A stretch of DNA of 49,356 bases from the NCBI GenBank assembly GCA_904399395.1, contig CAJFPJ010000081.1, forward strand, positions 1-49,356, written 5' to 3'. This stretch comes from an uncultured Clostridia bacterium. Its GTDB lineage: Bacteria > Bacillota > Clostridia > Oscillospirales > Acutalibacteraceae. Under the pieces are notes generated by a model. It had not been told where the DNA came from. It saw only the letters and a list, made by a program, of their open reading frames with translations, and searched no databases. The translations under genes were made by a program, and so were the position numbers. Below are positions 25,252 to 34,086 of the stretch, piece after piece; position 1 is the first letter of the stretch, and the number at the start of each line of letters is the position of its first letter.

Positions 25252-26652
25252 ATGGCTAAGAAAATTCTGGTAACAGAAACTGTTCTGCGTGACGCTCATC
25301 AGTCCTTGATCGCCACCAGAATGCCCATCGGGGATATGCTCCCGATTTTGGATAAATTGGACAAAGTCGGTTTTAATTCCTTGGAGTGCTGGGGCGGCGC
25401 CACATTTGACGCATGCCTGCGTTTCCTGAATGAAGATCCGTGGGAACGTCTTCGCACTATTCGCAAAAATTGCCCTAACACTAAGCTGCAGATGCTGTTC
25501 CGTGGCCAGAATATGCTGGGATACCGTCATTATGCAGATGATGTTCTCGAGTATTTTGTGCAGCGCTCAGTAGCGAATGGCATCGATATTATCCGTATTT
25601 TTGATGCTCTCAATGATATCAAAAATCTGGAGGTTGCCATCAAGGCTGCTAAAAAGGAAGGCGCCCATGCTCAGGTTGCGATTTCCTATACAACAGGCCC
25701 TGTGTTCACCAATGAATACTATGTGAAGTATGCCAAGCAGATTGCTGATGCAGGTGCTGATTCTATCTGCATTAAGGATATGGCTGCTCTTCTTACGCCT
25801 TATAAGACCTATGATTTGGTTAAGGCACTGAAAGAAGCTGTGGATCTGCCCATTCAGCTGCATACCCATTATACTTCTGGGTTGGCTTCCATGTGTCTCA
25901 TGAAGGGTATTGAAGCTGGCGTGGATGGAATTGATACTGCTATGTCTCCTCTTGCTCTGGGAACGTCTCACGCTCCGACAGAGTCTATGGTGGCGGCCCT
26001 GCAGGGTACAGAGTATGATACGGGCCTGGATCTGGTTCTTCTGAACGAAATTCGCGAATATTTCATGGGCCTGAGAAAGAAATATATGGAGAGCGGGCTT
26101 CTGGATCAGAGCATGCTGGCAACCAATACTAAGGCTTTGGTATATCAGGTTCCCGGCGGTATGCTGAGCAACCTGCTTTCACAGCTGAAGCAGGCTGGCA
26201 AAGAAGACAAGCTGGAGGAAGTGCTCAGCGAGGTGCCGCGTGTGCGTGAAGATTCCGGTTATCCGCCGCTTGTAACACCTACCTCTCAGATTGTTGGTAC
26301 ACAGGCTGTGTTCAACGTGATCAGCGGGGAACGCTATAAGATGTGTACCAACGAGTTTAAGGATTTGGTTTCTGGCAAGTATGGCACGACACCTATGCCG
26401 GTGGATCCTGCCTTCGCTAAAAAGATTAACGGTGGTGCTGAAATCATTACCTGCCGCCCCGCGGATCTTCTTAAGCCCGAGCTGGAGGATCTCCGTAAGG
26501 AGTGTGCCGAGTGGATTGAGCAGGAAGAGGATGTTCTCTCTTATGCACAGTTCCCGAAGGTTGCTTTGGATTTCTTCAAAAAGCGCCGTGACGCCAAGTA
26601 TGGCATTGACGGAAAGCATGGGGATGCCGCTCAGGAGATTCATCCTGTGTAA
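25252..26652 (+). CDS. oadA: oxaloacetate decarboxylase alpha / 5S transcarboxylase-like subunit
   Basis: A 466-residue TIM-barrel carboxyltransferase that moves carboxyl from oxaloacetate or pyruvate to biotin. Catalytic and metal residues are visible: TVLRDAHQS (Asp and metal site) at 10-18, WGGATFDACLRFL, the tryptophan/lysine region SICIKDMA, and the metal ligands in LHTHYTSG. The PYC_OADA conserved domain follows and ends at about 440. Unlike many OadA proteins it has no C-terminal biotin domain; that role falls to the separate carrier upstream. Membrane subunits OadB and OadG are absent, so a transcarboxylase or an incomplete decarboxylase is possible. Confidence 0.93.
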   Translation: MAKKILVTETVLRDAHQSLIATRMPIGDMLPILDKLDKVGFNSLECWGGATFDACLRFLNEDPWERLRTIRKNCPNTKLQMLFRGQNMLGYRHYADDVLEYFVQRSVANGIDIIRIFDALNDIKNLEVAIKAAKKEGAHAQVAISYTTGPVFTNEYYVKYAKQIADAGADSICIKDMAALLTPYKTYDLVKALKEAVDLPIQLHTHYTSGLASMCLMKGIEAGVDGIDTAMSPLALGTSHAPTESMVAALQGTEYDTGLDLVLLNEIREYFMGLRKKYMESGLLDQSMLATNTKALVYQVPGGMLSNLLSQLKQAGKEDKLEEVLSEVPRVREDSGYPPLVTPTSQIVGTQAVFNVISGERYKMCTNEFKDLVSGKYGTTPMPVDPAFAKKINGGAEIITCRPADLLKPELEDLRKECAEWIEQEEDVLSYAQFPKVALDFFKKRRDAKYGIDGKHGDAAQEIHPV

Positions 26653-26673
26653 GCAGTAAATGGATTAGATAAG

Positions 26674-26714
26674 AGAAACGGTATGGCGGTGAGCCGTGCC
26701 GTTTCTTTTTCTCT
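26674..26714 (+). terminator. intrinsic terminator after the carboxyltransferase genes
   Basis: AGAAACGG (26674-26681) pairs with CCGTTTCT (26699-26706), with an inner GGC/GCC pairing, followed by TTTTTCTCTTT. Confidence 0.8.
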
Positions 26715-27064
26715 TTGCCGGGGCTGTATCTCTTTTAGTATACTGCAGAATCATGAACGGATCGAAAGTAGACAACCGCGATTCTGACCGATGGGATAGG
26801 ATGGAGGTAGATCCGTTGTGAAAATCCAAACTCGATTGCCAGAAAATGTTCACAGTCATTACGGTTACGATGAACAGGTGGGTGCTTAAGTTTGGCGCCA
26901 ATTGTGAATAGGATTGGATTGCTTCTGCGGAATTGATGGGCGCAAAACATCCTTTCCGGTACCTTATAAGCACTGCATAAGAGAAGAGTTTATGAAAGTG
27001 TTCGTAATATACTCCATGTCAGAGCTGAATTCTCTTAGAATGCGAGTGGTTTTTTGCCCAAACA
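26715..27064. other. intergenic region without a confident gene
   Basis: Both strands contain only short open frames without ribosome sites or familiar motifs. The longest, on the minus strand (26665-26973), overlaps the terminator and looks accidental. No insertion-sequence ends or tRNA were recognised. The whole gene-free stretch runs from 26653 to 27397 (745 nt), which is unusual in this compact window. Confidence 0.5.
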
Positions 27065-27094
27065 TTGACAATTCCATTGTAGAACTGGTACAAT
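27065..27094 (+). promoter_or_regulatory. promoter of the yicC-thiN operon
   Basis: TTGACA (27065-27070), 18 nt, TACAAT (27089-27094). The start would be near 27101, nearly 300 nt before yicC. Confidence 0.75.
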
Positions 27095-27100
27095 AAGTAA

Positions 27101-27397
27101 GAATATGTATATGCGTTAGATTATTGCTCTTCAGAAGTTAGAGTGGAACACGATCGAGCAGATTGGCCGCATGTTGCGCCCCTTCTTTCCTGGATAGCAG
27201 ATTGTGGCGACAACGGTGGCCTCCGAATCCCTGCAAATCTTTTTAGCGTTGATGGAAAATAGGAAAACAACGTATGCTGCTTCATGTGCTTTTTATATGC
27301 AAGGGCGATTTGGCATATACGAATCCCAGGAGAATGGCGGGAAGAAAAGAGTTGGCTGTTTTCCGGGAATTACTGTAAGGAATTGAGATGATGGAAC
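27101..27397 (+). other. long leader of yicC with a predicted stem
   Basis: About 300 nt of untranslated leader if the promoter is correct. A stem of GGCC (27165-27168) plus GTTGCGCC (27173-27180) can pair with GGCG-A-CAAC (27206-27214) plus GGCC (27218-27221). Each arm contains one short internal loop. No known riboswitch consensus was recognised, and no intrinsic terminator is seen before yicC. It could be a regulatory leader or a separate small RNA. Confidence 0.4.
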
Positions 27398-28276
27398 ATG
27401 GTTCGGAGTATGACGGGGTTCGGCCGCTATACTGCCATTGTGGATGGTCGCAATATTATTGTTGAAATGAAGTCCGTAAATCACCGGTATTTTGAGTTTT
27501 CCTCCCGAGTCAGCCGCGGATACGGTTTTTTGGATGAGAAACTGAAAAACTATCTTCAGTCCAAAATTGCTAGAGGAAAAGTAGATGTTTATGTCTCAGT
27601 GGAGACGTTGGACGACGGCGAAGTGCAGGTGCTTGTAAATCACGATTTGGCAGAGGGATATGTAAAAGCGCTCAGAGAATTGGCTGAGCGATATAATATT
27701 CAGGATGATATTTCTGTGAGCACTCTGTCGCGGTATTCAGACATCTTTTCTGTTCATAAAGCTCCTGAGGATGAAGAAAAGGTGTGGAACGCGGTGAAGG
27801 TCGTTCTGGACCAGGCTTTTGCTTCCTTTATGGCCATGCGGGAGGCAGAGGGAAAGAAGCTTGAAGAGGATGTTCTATCGAGAGCGGAGACTATTCTTTC
27901 TATTGTGGAAAAAATAGAGGAGCGTTCTCCGCAGACGCTGAAGGAATACAGAGAAAAGCTTTTGGCCCGTCTTCAGGAAATGTTGGGCGATGTAAATATC
28001 GATGAACAAAGGCTCCTCACCGAGGCTGCTATTTTTGCGGATAAAGTGGCCATTGCGGAAGAAACCGTTCGGTTAAGAAGCCATTTCGGGCAGATGAAGA
28101 CCATGTTGTCTTCCGGGGAAGCTGTAGGCAGAAAACTAGATTTTCTTGTGCAGGAAATGAACCGGGAGGCCAATACCATTGGGTCGAAAGCTACAGATTC
28201 ACAGATCGCTCACATGGTAGTGGATGTTAAGGCAGAGATTGAAAAGATCCGTGAGCAGATTCAAAATATAGAATGA
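27398..28276 (+). CDS. yicC: YicC/YloC family endoribonuclease
   Basis: A 292-residue protein of the YicC family, recently shown in other bacteria to be an endoribonuclease. It starts [10 protein letters not shown], the family hallmark. [12 protein letters not shown] follows, and the acidic C-terminal domain carries [15 protein letters not shown] and [16 protein letters not shown], with catalytic or metal-binding Asp/Glu/His residues. Length is normal. It is the first gene of the conserved yicC-remA-gmk-rpoZ-priA order of Firmicutes. Confidence 0.94.
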   Translation: MVRSMTGFGRYTAIVDGRNIIVEMKSVNHRYFEFSSRVSRGYGFLDEKLKNYLQSKIARGKVDVYVSVETLDDGEVQVLVNHDLAEGYVKALRELAERYNIQDDISVSTLSRYSDIFSVHKAPEDEEKVWNAVKVVLDQAFASFMAMREAEGKKLEEDVLSRAETILSIVEKIEERSPQTLKEYREKLLARLQEMLGDVNIDEQRLLTEAAIFADKVAIAEETVRLRSHFGQMKTMLSSGEAVGRKLDFLVQEMNREANTIGSKATDSQIAHMVVDVKAEIEKIREQIQNIE

Positions 28277-28311
28277 TAGTTTGGAGCTTGATGCTTCAGG
28301 AGGAAAAGAAG

Positions 28312-28587
28312 ATGAAACTGATCAATATCGGCTTTGGCAATATGGTTTCTGCCAATCGTTTGGTGGCTATTGTCAGCCCGGAATCTGCCCCCATTAAGAG
28401 AATCATTCAGGATGCAAAGGAAAAGGGTGCCCTGATTGACGCTACTTATGGACGGCGTACCAGAGCGGTTATCATTACGGACAGCGACCACGTGATTCTT
28501 TCTGCCGTGCAGCCGGAGACGGTGGCTAACAGGCTGAACGACAGAGACGACGATCTGGAAGAGGAGGATCTGGAAGAGAATGAATGA
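28312..28587 (+). CDS. remA: RemA/DUF370 DNA-binding regulator
   Basis: A 91-residue protein. RemA in Bacillus activates biofilm matrix and osmoprotection genes and binds DNA as a ring-shaped oligomer. The conserved [30 protein letters not shown] start and [23 protein letters not shown] are present, followed by an acidic tail ([13 protein letters not shown]) longer than in Bacillus. The start at 28312 follows CAGGAGG; the frame is open from 28273. It overlaps gmk by 8 nt. Confidence 0.95.
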   Translation: MKLINIGFGNMVSANRLVAIVSPESAPIKRIIQDAKEKGALIDATYGRRTRAVIITDSDHVILSAVQPETVANRLNDRDDDLEEEDLEENE

Positions 28588-29191
28588 GCAAGGGCTTTTG
28601 ATAGTGTTTTCAGGGCCTTCCGGAGTGGGAAAGGATACGTTGTTGAAACGTCTCATGGAAAAATATCCAGAGATCCGGCTTTCCATTTCGGCAACAACCC
28701 GTTCCCCACGCTCTGGAGAAGAACATGGGAAAGATTATTTCTTTATGACTCGCGAGGAATTTCAGGAACTTCTCAATCGGGATAAGATGCTGGAGCATGC
28801 AGAGTATTGTGGAAACTATTATGGTACTCCCAGTGAGCCTATTGAGAAATGGCTTTCTCACGGGCACGATGTGATTCTGGAAATTGAGGTGCAGGGGGGT
28901 GCCCAGGTGCTCAAAAAGCGCCCTGAATGCGTTAGTATCTTTATATTGCCGCCCTCTATCGCCGCACTGGAAAACCGGCTACGCAGCCGGGGGACGGAGG
29001 ATGAGGCTACTATTCAGAAGCGTCTTAACGCTGCTAAAGAAGAAATAGAAAAAGTATATCAGTATGGCTATGCTGTCGTCAACGATAATCTGGATGAGGC
29101 TGCTGATGAGATAGCGGCAATTCTCCGCGCGGAAAAACGCAGAAGCCAGAGAAATAAAGAACAGATTGAAAGGATGCTTAGAAATGCTTAA
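28580..29191 (+). CDS. gmk: guanylate kinase
   Basis: A 203-residue enzyme phosphorylating GMP to GDP with ATP. The P-loop is GPSGVGKDT (residues 12-20). The GMP-binding region [21 protein letters not shown] and the lid segment [17 protein letters not shown] are complete. Lys-Asp-Thr replaces the more usual Lys-Ser/Gly-Thr in the P-loop, a tolerated variant. It starts within the remA tail and overlaps rpoZ at its end. Confidence 0.97.
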   Translation: MNEQGLLIVFSGPSGVGKDTLLKRLMEKYPEIRLSISATTRSPRSGEEHGKDYFFMTREEFQELLNRDKMLEHAEYCGNYYGTPSEPIEKWLSHGHDVILEIEVQGGAQVLKKRPECVSIFILPPSIAALENRLRSRGTEDEATIQKRLNAAKEEIEKVYQYGYAVVNDNLDEAADEIAAILRAEKRRSQRNKEQIERMLRNA

Positions 29192-29411
29192 ACCTTCTGC
29201 TGATTTGATTATAGATCCCAAACAGAGCCGGTATGCCCTGGTCGTAGCTATTGCCAAGCATGCCCGCGAAATAGCCGAAGAGGCTGAGAAGAACGGAGAG
29301 ATTTTGGTGGATAAGCCTGTGGATCTTTCTGTTCATGATTTTATGACCCACGATTATGTGATTACAGAAGGCCCGTCGGAGGAAGATGAAGAGGAGCCGG
29401 CGGCGGAGTAA
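29184..29411 (+). CDS. rpoZ: RNA polymerase omega subunit
   Basis: A 75-residue subunit aiding assembly of RNA polymerase. It shows [30 protein letters not shown], the family's helix that clamps the beta-prime C-terminus, and an acidic end. The ATG at 29184 follows AAAGGA at good distance. The in-frame TTG at 29166 is less likely. It overlaps gmk by 8 nt and is followed by priA after 6 nt; coaBC, which lies between them in Bacillus, is absent. Confidence 0.94.
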   Translation: MLKPSADLIIDPKQSRYALVVAIAKHAREIAEEAEKNGEILVDKPVDLSVHDFMTHDYVITEGPSEEDEEEPAAE

Positions 29412-29417
29412 GAGGCT

Positions 29418-31850
29418 ATGAGTATTGCCAGAATAGCTGTAGAAAAAACTCTTTATCGTTTTGACAAGGCATTTGATTATTCTATCCCAATGGAATATGA
29501 GGAAAGTGCCTGGCCAGGATGTAGAGTTCTCGTTCCATTTGGGACTTCCAACAGCAAACGTATGGGAATGATTCTGGAACGGCTGGAAACGGAACCGGAT
29601 GAGTCTGCAAAGGAAATAGAAGCGGTGCTGGATCCAGCGCCGCTTCTTACGCAAGAAATGCTGTTTCTGGTTTCCTGGATAAAAGGGCGGTATTTTTGTA
29701 CCCTGTTTGATGCGGTAAAATTGCTGCTGCCTTCGGGCATCAACTATCAGCTCCGGTTTTCCTATGGAATCGGCAGACTTCCCCAGGAGGGATCCCTTTC
29801 GCCGGAAGAAGCTCGTTTGGTTGCGTATCTTTTAGAGAAAAAAGAACCTGTAGAGAAGGAAAAGCTGCTGAAAGTTTTGCAGATAGAGGAAGAACCTTCT
29901 TTTCTGGAAAAGCTTGTAAAAGAAGGAATTTTGCAGAAGTCCAGCAGTGCGGTTCGTAGGATAGGTGACGCCACGCAAAAAATGGTGCAGCTTACTGGAA
30001 GAGAAACAGACGAAAAGCTCACGGCAAAACAGAAAAAAGTTATTGCTCTTCTGGAAGAAACAGGAGCGGCTTCTCTGAAAGAGGTTTGCTATTATTCAGG
30101 TGTTACTCCAGCGGTTATACAGAATCTTCTGGCCAAGGGAATTGTTTCCTGTTTTGATGCAGAAGTTTACCGGAACCCCTATCAACAGGCTCCTGAAAGA
30201 GAAGAAAGAGAGCTGATCCTATCTCCAGAGCAAGAGAAAGTGTTTGAGAATATTCTCACCTGTTATGAAGAAGGAAAGGGCTCCGTTTCACTGCTCTACG
30301 GTGTAACAGGCAGTGGGAAAACCTCGGTTTTTATGAAGCTGATCGATCATGTGGCTGCGCAAGGGCGCGGTGTTATAGTTATGGTTCCCGAGATTTCCCT
30401 GACCCCTCAGACAATGGGGCTTTTCCATCGGCGGTATGGTAAAAAAGTAGCTGTTTTTCACAGCGCTCTTTCTATGGGAGAACGTTTGGATGAATGGAAG
30501 CGGGTGAAAAACGGAGATGCATTGATCGCTGTGGGAACTCGATCTGCGGTGTTTGCTCCCTTCCGTGATATTGGCTTGATCGTAATGGATGAGGAACAGG
30601 AATATACGTATAAATCCGAGTCTTCTCCCAGGTATCATGCAAGGGATGTGGCAAAATTCCGCTGTGCATATCACAAGGGCCTTTTGCTTCTTTCATCTGC
30701 TACGCCATCTTTGGAGACGTATTACAGTGCTTTGGAAGGCCGGTATCAGTATAATAAGCTTGGCGGCCGCTATGGCCTGGCTAGCCTGCCTCAGGTATCC
30801 GTTGTGGATATGAATGAGGAGCTGGAGGCGGGAAATGATTCTGTGATCAGCAGGCCTTTATATCTGGCGCTGAAGCAGAATTTAGAGCAGGGAAAGCAGT
30901 CTATTCTTCTTTTGAACAGAAGAGGGTATAATACGTTTGTGAGTTGCCGCTCCTGTGGATATGTAGCTTCCTGCCCAAATTGCAGTATCTCACTGACATA
31001 CCATTCCGCCAATGGCAGGCTTATGTGCCACTATTGTGGGTATTCTGTTCCCTTTGAAAAGGAATGCCCTCAGTGTCATGAGGAACGGATGCATTATGCT
31101 GGTTTTGGGACTCAAAGAGCCGAAGATCAATTGAAGGCATTGCTTCCGGAAGCCAAGGTGCTGCGAATGGATGCAGATACAGCCTTTACAAAATATTCTT
31201 ACGAAAAAAATCTAGAGGCTTTTGCCCGGGGCGAATATGACATGATTGTTGGTACCCAGATGGTTGCAAAGGGCCTGGATTTTGAAAATGTGACACTGGT
31301 AGGTGTGTTGTCTGCTGATCAGACGCTTTACAGTGATGATTTCAGAAGCTATGAAAGAGCTTTCAGTTTGCTTACACAGGTAGTAGGCAGGTCCGGCCGT
31401 GGGCAGTATGCGGGCAGAGCTATTATTCAGACCTTTACACCAGAAAATGAGATTTTTCAGTTGGCCGCAAAACAAGACTACGAAAGCTTTTATAGCGGAG
31501 AGATCCTTCTGCGGAAGGCTATGCTGTATCCTCCTTTTTCGGATATCTGCATGGTGGGTTTTGTCGGTGTCAGAGAGGAAATGGTTCAAAAAGCGAGCCA
31601 AGAATTTTTGTTGCGGTTTGGCGAGCTGGCAAAAGAACAGTATTCCGCTATACCTCTTCGTGTGCTTCAGCCTACCCCAGCTTTTGTAGCAAAGGTAAAT
31701 AAAAAATATAGGTATAAGCTTATTATAAAATGCAGGAACACGACTGTGTTCAGGGAATTCCTTGGAAAGCTGCTGAGAGAATTTTCTTCAGAAAGACGTT
31801 TTTCTTCCATTACAGTCTTTGCAGATATGAACCCGGACACGGTTTTATAG
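29418..31850 (+). CDS. priA: primosomal protein N' (PriA helicase)
   Basis: An 810-residue 3'-5' helicase that reloads the replisome at stalled forks. The N-terminal DNA-binding domain covers about 1-100, with a winged helix to about 240. The helicase core follows: Walker A GVTGSGKTS near 295, motif II DEEQEYTYKSE, motif III SSATPSLETY. Eight cysteines form the zinc sites (CRSCGYVASCPNC... CHYCGYSVPFEKECPQC, near 510-550). Motifs V and VI are QMVAKGLDFENV and VVGRSGRGQ. Length is typical. Confidence 0.97.
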   Translation: MSIARIAVEKTLYRFDKAFDYSIPMEYEESAWPGCRVLVPFGTSNSKRMGMILERLETEPDESAKEIEAVLDPAPLLTQEMLFLVSWIKGRYFCTLFDAVKLLLPSGINYQLRFSYGIGRLPQEGSLSPEEARLVAYLLEKKEPVEKEKLLKVLQIEEEPSFLEKLVKEGILQKSSSAVRRIGDATQKMVQLTGRETDEKLTAKQKKVIALLEETGAASLKEVCYYSGVTPAVIQNLLAKGIVSCFDAEVYRNPYQQAPEREERELILSPEQEKVFENILTCYEEGKGSVSLLYGVTGSGKTSVFMKLIDHVAAQGRGVIVMVPEISLTPQTMGLFHRRYGKKVAVFHSALSMGERLDEWKRVKNGDALIAVGTRSAVFAPFRDIGLIVMDEEQEYTYKSESSPRYHARDVAKFRCAYHKGLLLLSSATPSLETYYSALEGRYQYNKLGGRYGLASLPQVSVVDMNEELEAGNDSVISRPLYLALKQNLEQGKQSILLLNRRGYNTFVSCRSCGYVASCPNCSISLTYHSANGRLMCHYCGYSVPFEKECPQCHEERMHYAGFGTQRAEDQLKALLPEAKVLRMDADTAFTKYSYEKNLEAFARGEYDMIVGTQMVAKGLDFENVTLVGVLSADQTLYSDDFRSYERAFSLLTQVVGRSGRGQYAGRAIIQTFTPENEIFQLAAKQDYESFYSGEILLRKAMLYPPFSDICMVGFVGVREEMVQKASQEFLLRFGELAKEQYSAIPLRVLQPTPAFVAKVNKKYRYKLIIKCRNTTVFREFLGKLLREFSSERRFSSITVFADMNPDTVL

Positions 31851-31895
31851 ATAGAGAGTATCAAGAAATCTTTTTCGGAAGGGACAGATGTTAGT

Positions 31896-32369
31896 ATGGC
31901 GATTCGTAATATTGTGAAGGATGGAGACGACATTCTTTTGAAGAACTGCCGGCCTGTCACCGTTTTTGATGATAAGCTGGCGCAGCTTTTAGAGGATATG
32001 GCGGAAACCATGCATGAGGCTGATGGAGTGGGGCTGGCGGGACCGCAGGTGGGAATCCGCAGAAGGGTGGTAACCATTGATATCGGCGAAGGCGTGATGG
32101 AGCTTGTAAATCCTGAGTTTTTGGAGACTTCTGGAGAACAGGAATGCGTAGAAGGCTGCCTTTCCTTTCCAGGGGAATACGGTATCACAAAGCGACCGAA
32201 GCATGTGAAAGTCAGAGCGCAAGACCGCCATGGAAAGGTATTTGAATTTGAAGCGGATGACTTTTTAGCAAATGTGTGCAGCCATGAATTTGATCATTTG
32301 GACGGGATTGTTTTTAAAACACGGGCGGTTCGTATGTTAAGTCCGGAAGAATTGGAGAATATGAAATAA
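31896..32369 (+). CDS. def: peptide deformylase
   Basis: A 157-residue metalloenzyme that removes the formyl group from new proteins. Three motifs are intact: GVGLAGPQVG (about 45-54), EGCLSFPG with the metal cysteine (about 87-94), and HEFDHLDG (HExxH, about 129-136). Phe replaces the more common Ile/Leu in the last. It follows priA and overlaps fmt by 1 nt (TAATG). Confidence 0.97.
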   Translation: MAIRNIVKDGDDILLKNCRPVTVFDDKLAQLLEDMAETMHEADGVGLAGPQVGIRRRVVTIDIGEGVMELVNPEFLETSGEQECVEGCLSFPGEYGITKRPKHVKVRAQDRHGKVFEFEADDFLANVCSHEFDHLDGIVFKTRAVRMLSPEELENMK

Positions 32370-33307
32370 TGCGTATAGTATTTATGGGTACTCCTGATTT
32401 TGCCGTGCCCTGCCTGGAGACTCTTTTGCAAAGGGGCCATGAAATCTGCGGCGTATTCACGCAGCCGGATAAACCTAAGGGAAGAAAATATATCCTTACA
32501 CCTCCTCCTGTAAAAGAGTTGGCTCTTCAAAGGGGAATTCCGGTATATCAGCCCAAAACTCTCCGAAACGAGGAATCGGTAGAGTGTATCCGAGCTCTGG
32601 CGCCCGACTGTATTGTAGTTGTGGCATATGGAAAAATTCTCCCAAAAGAAATCCTTCAGATTCCGCCTATGGGGTGCATCAATGTGCACGGTTCCTTGTT
32701 GCCCAAATACAGGGGAGCGGCTCCGATTCAATGGGCTGTTATTAACGGAGAAAAGATGTCGGGCGTAACCACTATGTTTATGGCGGAAGGGCTGGATACG
32801 GGGGATATGCTTCTGCGGACAGAAACGGAGATTCTTCCGGAGGAGACGGCGGGAGAATTGTTTGACCGCCTGGCGCCCATGGGAGCTGAGTTGCTTGGTA
32901 AGACCTTGGAAGAGCTGGAAAAAGGTTCTCTTCACCCCGAAAAACAGAGGAGTGAGGAAGCAAGCTATGCACCCCAGCTTTCCAAGGATATGGCGGATTT
33001 GGATTGGAATGAGCAGGCAGATGTTCTCCATAACAGAATCCGCGGTATGAATCCCTGGCCGGTTGCCTATACTTTCTATAAAGGCCAAATGCTGAAGATA
33101 TATAGTTCCTTTGTTGCGGGAAATAGAGATGGTCAGCCGGGAGAGATCATACAGGAAAAAGGTCGCTTGTATGTTTGTTGTGGTGGTGGTTCGCTTCTGG
33201 AACTATCGGAGTTGCAGTGCCAGGGGAAGAAGCGGATGCAGACCGCCGATTTTCTGCGGGGTCATTCCTTTGCTCCTGGTGAGAGATTCGGAGCTTCTTC
33301 AGAATGA
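32369..33307 (+). CDS. fmt: methionyl-tRNA formyltransferase
   Basis: A 312-residue enzyme that formylates initiator Met-tRNA using 10-formyl-THF. Signature regions are MRIVFMGTPDFAVPCLE, the folate/catalytic motif NVHGSLLPKYRGAAPIQWAVINGE (about 108-131) with the catalytic Asn and His, and a later MAEGLDTGDML with the conserved Asp. The C-terminal OB domain is complete. It is coupled to def, and the two act as a functional pair at the start and end of the formyl cycle. Confidence 0.97.
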   Translation: MRIVFMGTPDFAVPCLETLLQRGHEICGVFTQPDKPKGRKYILTPPPVKELALQRGIPVYQPKTLRNEESVECIRALAPDCIVVVAYGKILPKEILQIPPMGCINVHGSLLPKYRGAAPIQWAVINGEKMSGVTTMFMAEGLDTGDMLLRTETEILPEETAGELFDRLAPMGAELLGKTLEELEKGSLHPEKQRSEEASYAPQLSKDMADLDWNEQADVLHNRIRGMNPWPVAYTFYKGQMLKIYSSFVAGNRDGQPGEIIQEKGRLYVCCGGGSLLELSELQCQGKKRMQTADFLRGHSFAPGERFGASSE

Positions 33308-33328
33308 TCCCGGAAAGGATGCATGGTA

Positions 33329-34039
33329 ATGGGATTTTACTTTTTTGATTACACGTATTTTCTCTATATGCTGCCGGCCATTATCATTTCTATGGTTGCG
33401 CAGTTCAAGGTGAATTCTGCATTTAAAAAATATTCCCAGATTTCTACGTTCAGGGGAGTTACCGGGAGGGAGTCCGCTGGGCAAGTACTTCGTTACGGCC
33501 AGGTAACAGGGGTGGAAATACAACCCACTTCGGGTCGGCTAACGGATCATTTTGATCCCCGTTCCGGCATTATCCGGCTTTCACAGCCTGTGTATGATGT
33601 GAACAGTATAGCGGCCGTGGGGGTGGCAGCTCATGAAGCTGGTCATGCCATCCAGCATGCGAGGGGATACATGCCTATCAAGCTTCGCAGCGCGTTGGTG
33701 CCTATCACCAATATTGGTTCCAATCTGTCTGTTCCGCTGATTCTTATTGGCCTTATGCTTCCTGTGGAATATGATTTTGTAGTTACAATTGGAATTTTGC
33801 TCTATAGTTTGATGGTTGTTTTTCAGTTGGTAACACTGCCTGTGGAATTCAATGCCAGCTCCAGAGCTCTGAAAGCTTTGGACGAGGCTGGGATTCTTCA
33901 GGAGGAGGAACTACGCGGTGCTAAAAAGGTTCTGAGTGCTGCTGCTATGACCTATCTGGCCGCCACTTTTACGGCGCTCATGTCTCTTCTCCGGCTACTT
34001 GCTATTGTGGCAGCCAGACAGGGGAGAAACAGAAATTAA
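33329..34039 (+). CDS. neutral zinc metallopeptidase (YugP type)
   Basis: A 236-residue membrane protease of the Zn_peptidase_2/YugP family. After an N-terminal helix, the zinc motif HEAGHA lies near residue 107. Two or three hydrophobic helices follow (VPLILIGLMLP, VVTIGILLYSLMVVFQLV) plus a C-terminal one. Substrates are unknown; membrane-protein quality control is often assumed. AAAGGA at 33314-33319 fits the ATG at 33329 better than the in-frame ATG at 33323. It sits between fmt and rsmB, where Bacillus has no gene, an arrangement I believe is common in Clostridia. Confidence 0.9.
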   Translation: MGFYFFDYTYFLYMLPAIIISMVAQFKVNSAFKKYSQISTFRGVTGRESAGQVLRYGQVTGVEIQPTSGRLTDHFDPRSGIIRLSQPVYDVNSIAAVGVAAHEAGHAIQHARGYMPIKLRSALVPITNIGSNLSVPLILIGLMLPVEYDFVVTIGILLYSLMVVFQLVTLPVEFNASSRALKALDEAGILQEEELRGAKKVLSAAAMTYLAATFTALMSLLRLLAIVAARQGRNRN

Positions 34040-34086
34040 TCCGTCCCCTCTTCGGGTGGAACGGAGGCGAGAAACGAGGTCCGGTA

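Noticed and set aside
26665-26973. 102-codon minus-strand frame in the gap before yicC
   Set aside because: It overlaps the terminator of the previous operon, lacks a ribosome site and has no motif.
27204-27386. 60-codon frame just before yicC
   Set aside because: It lies in the leader, has no ribosome site and does not resemble any protein.
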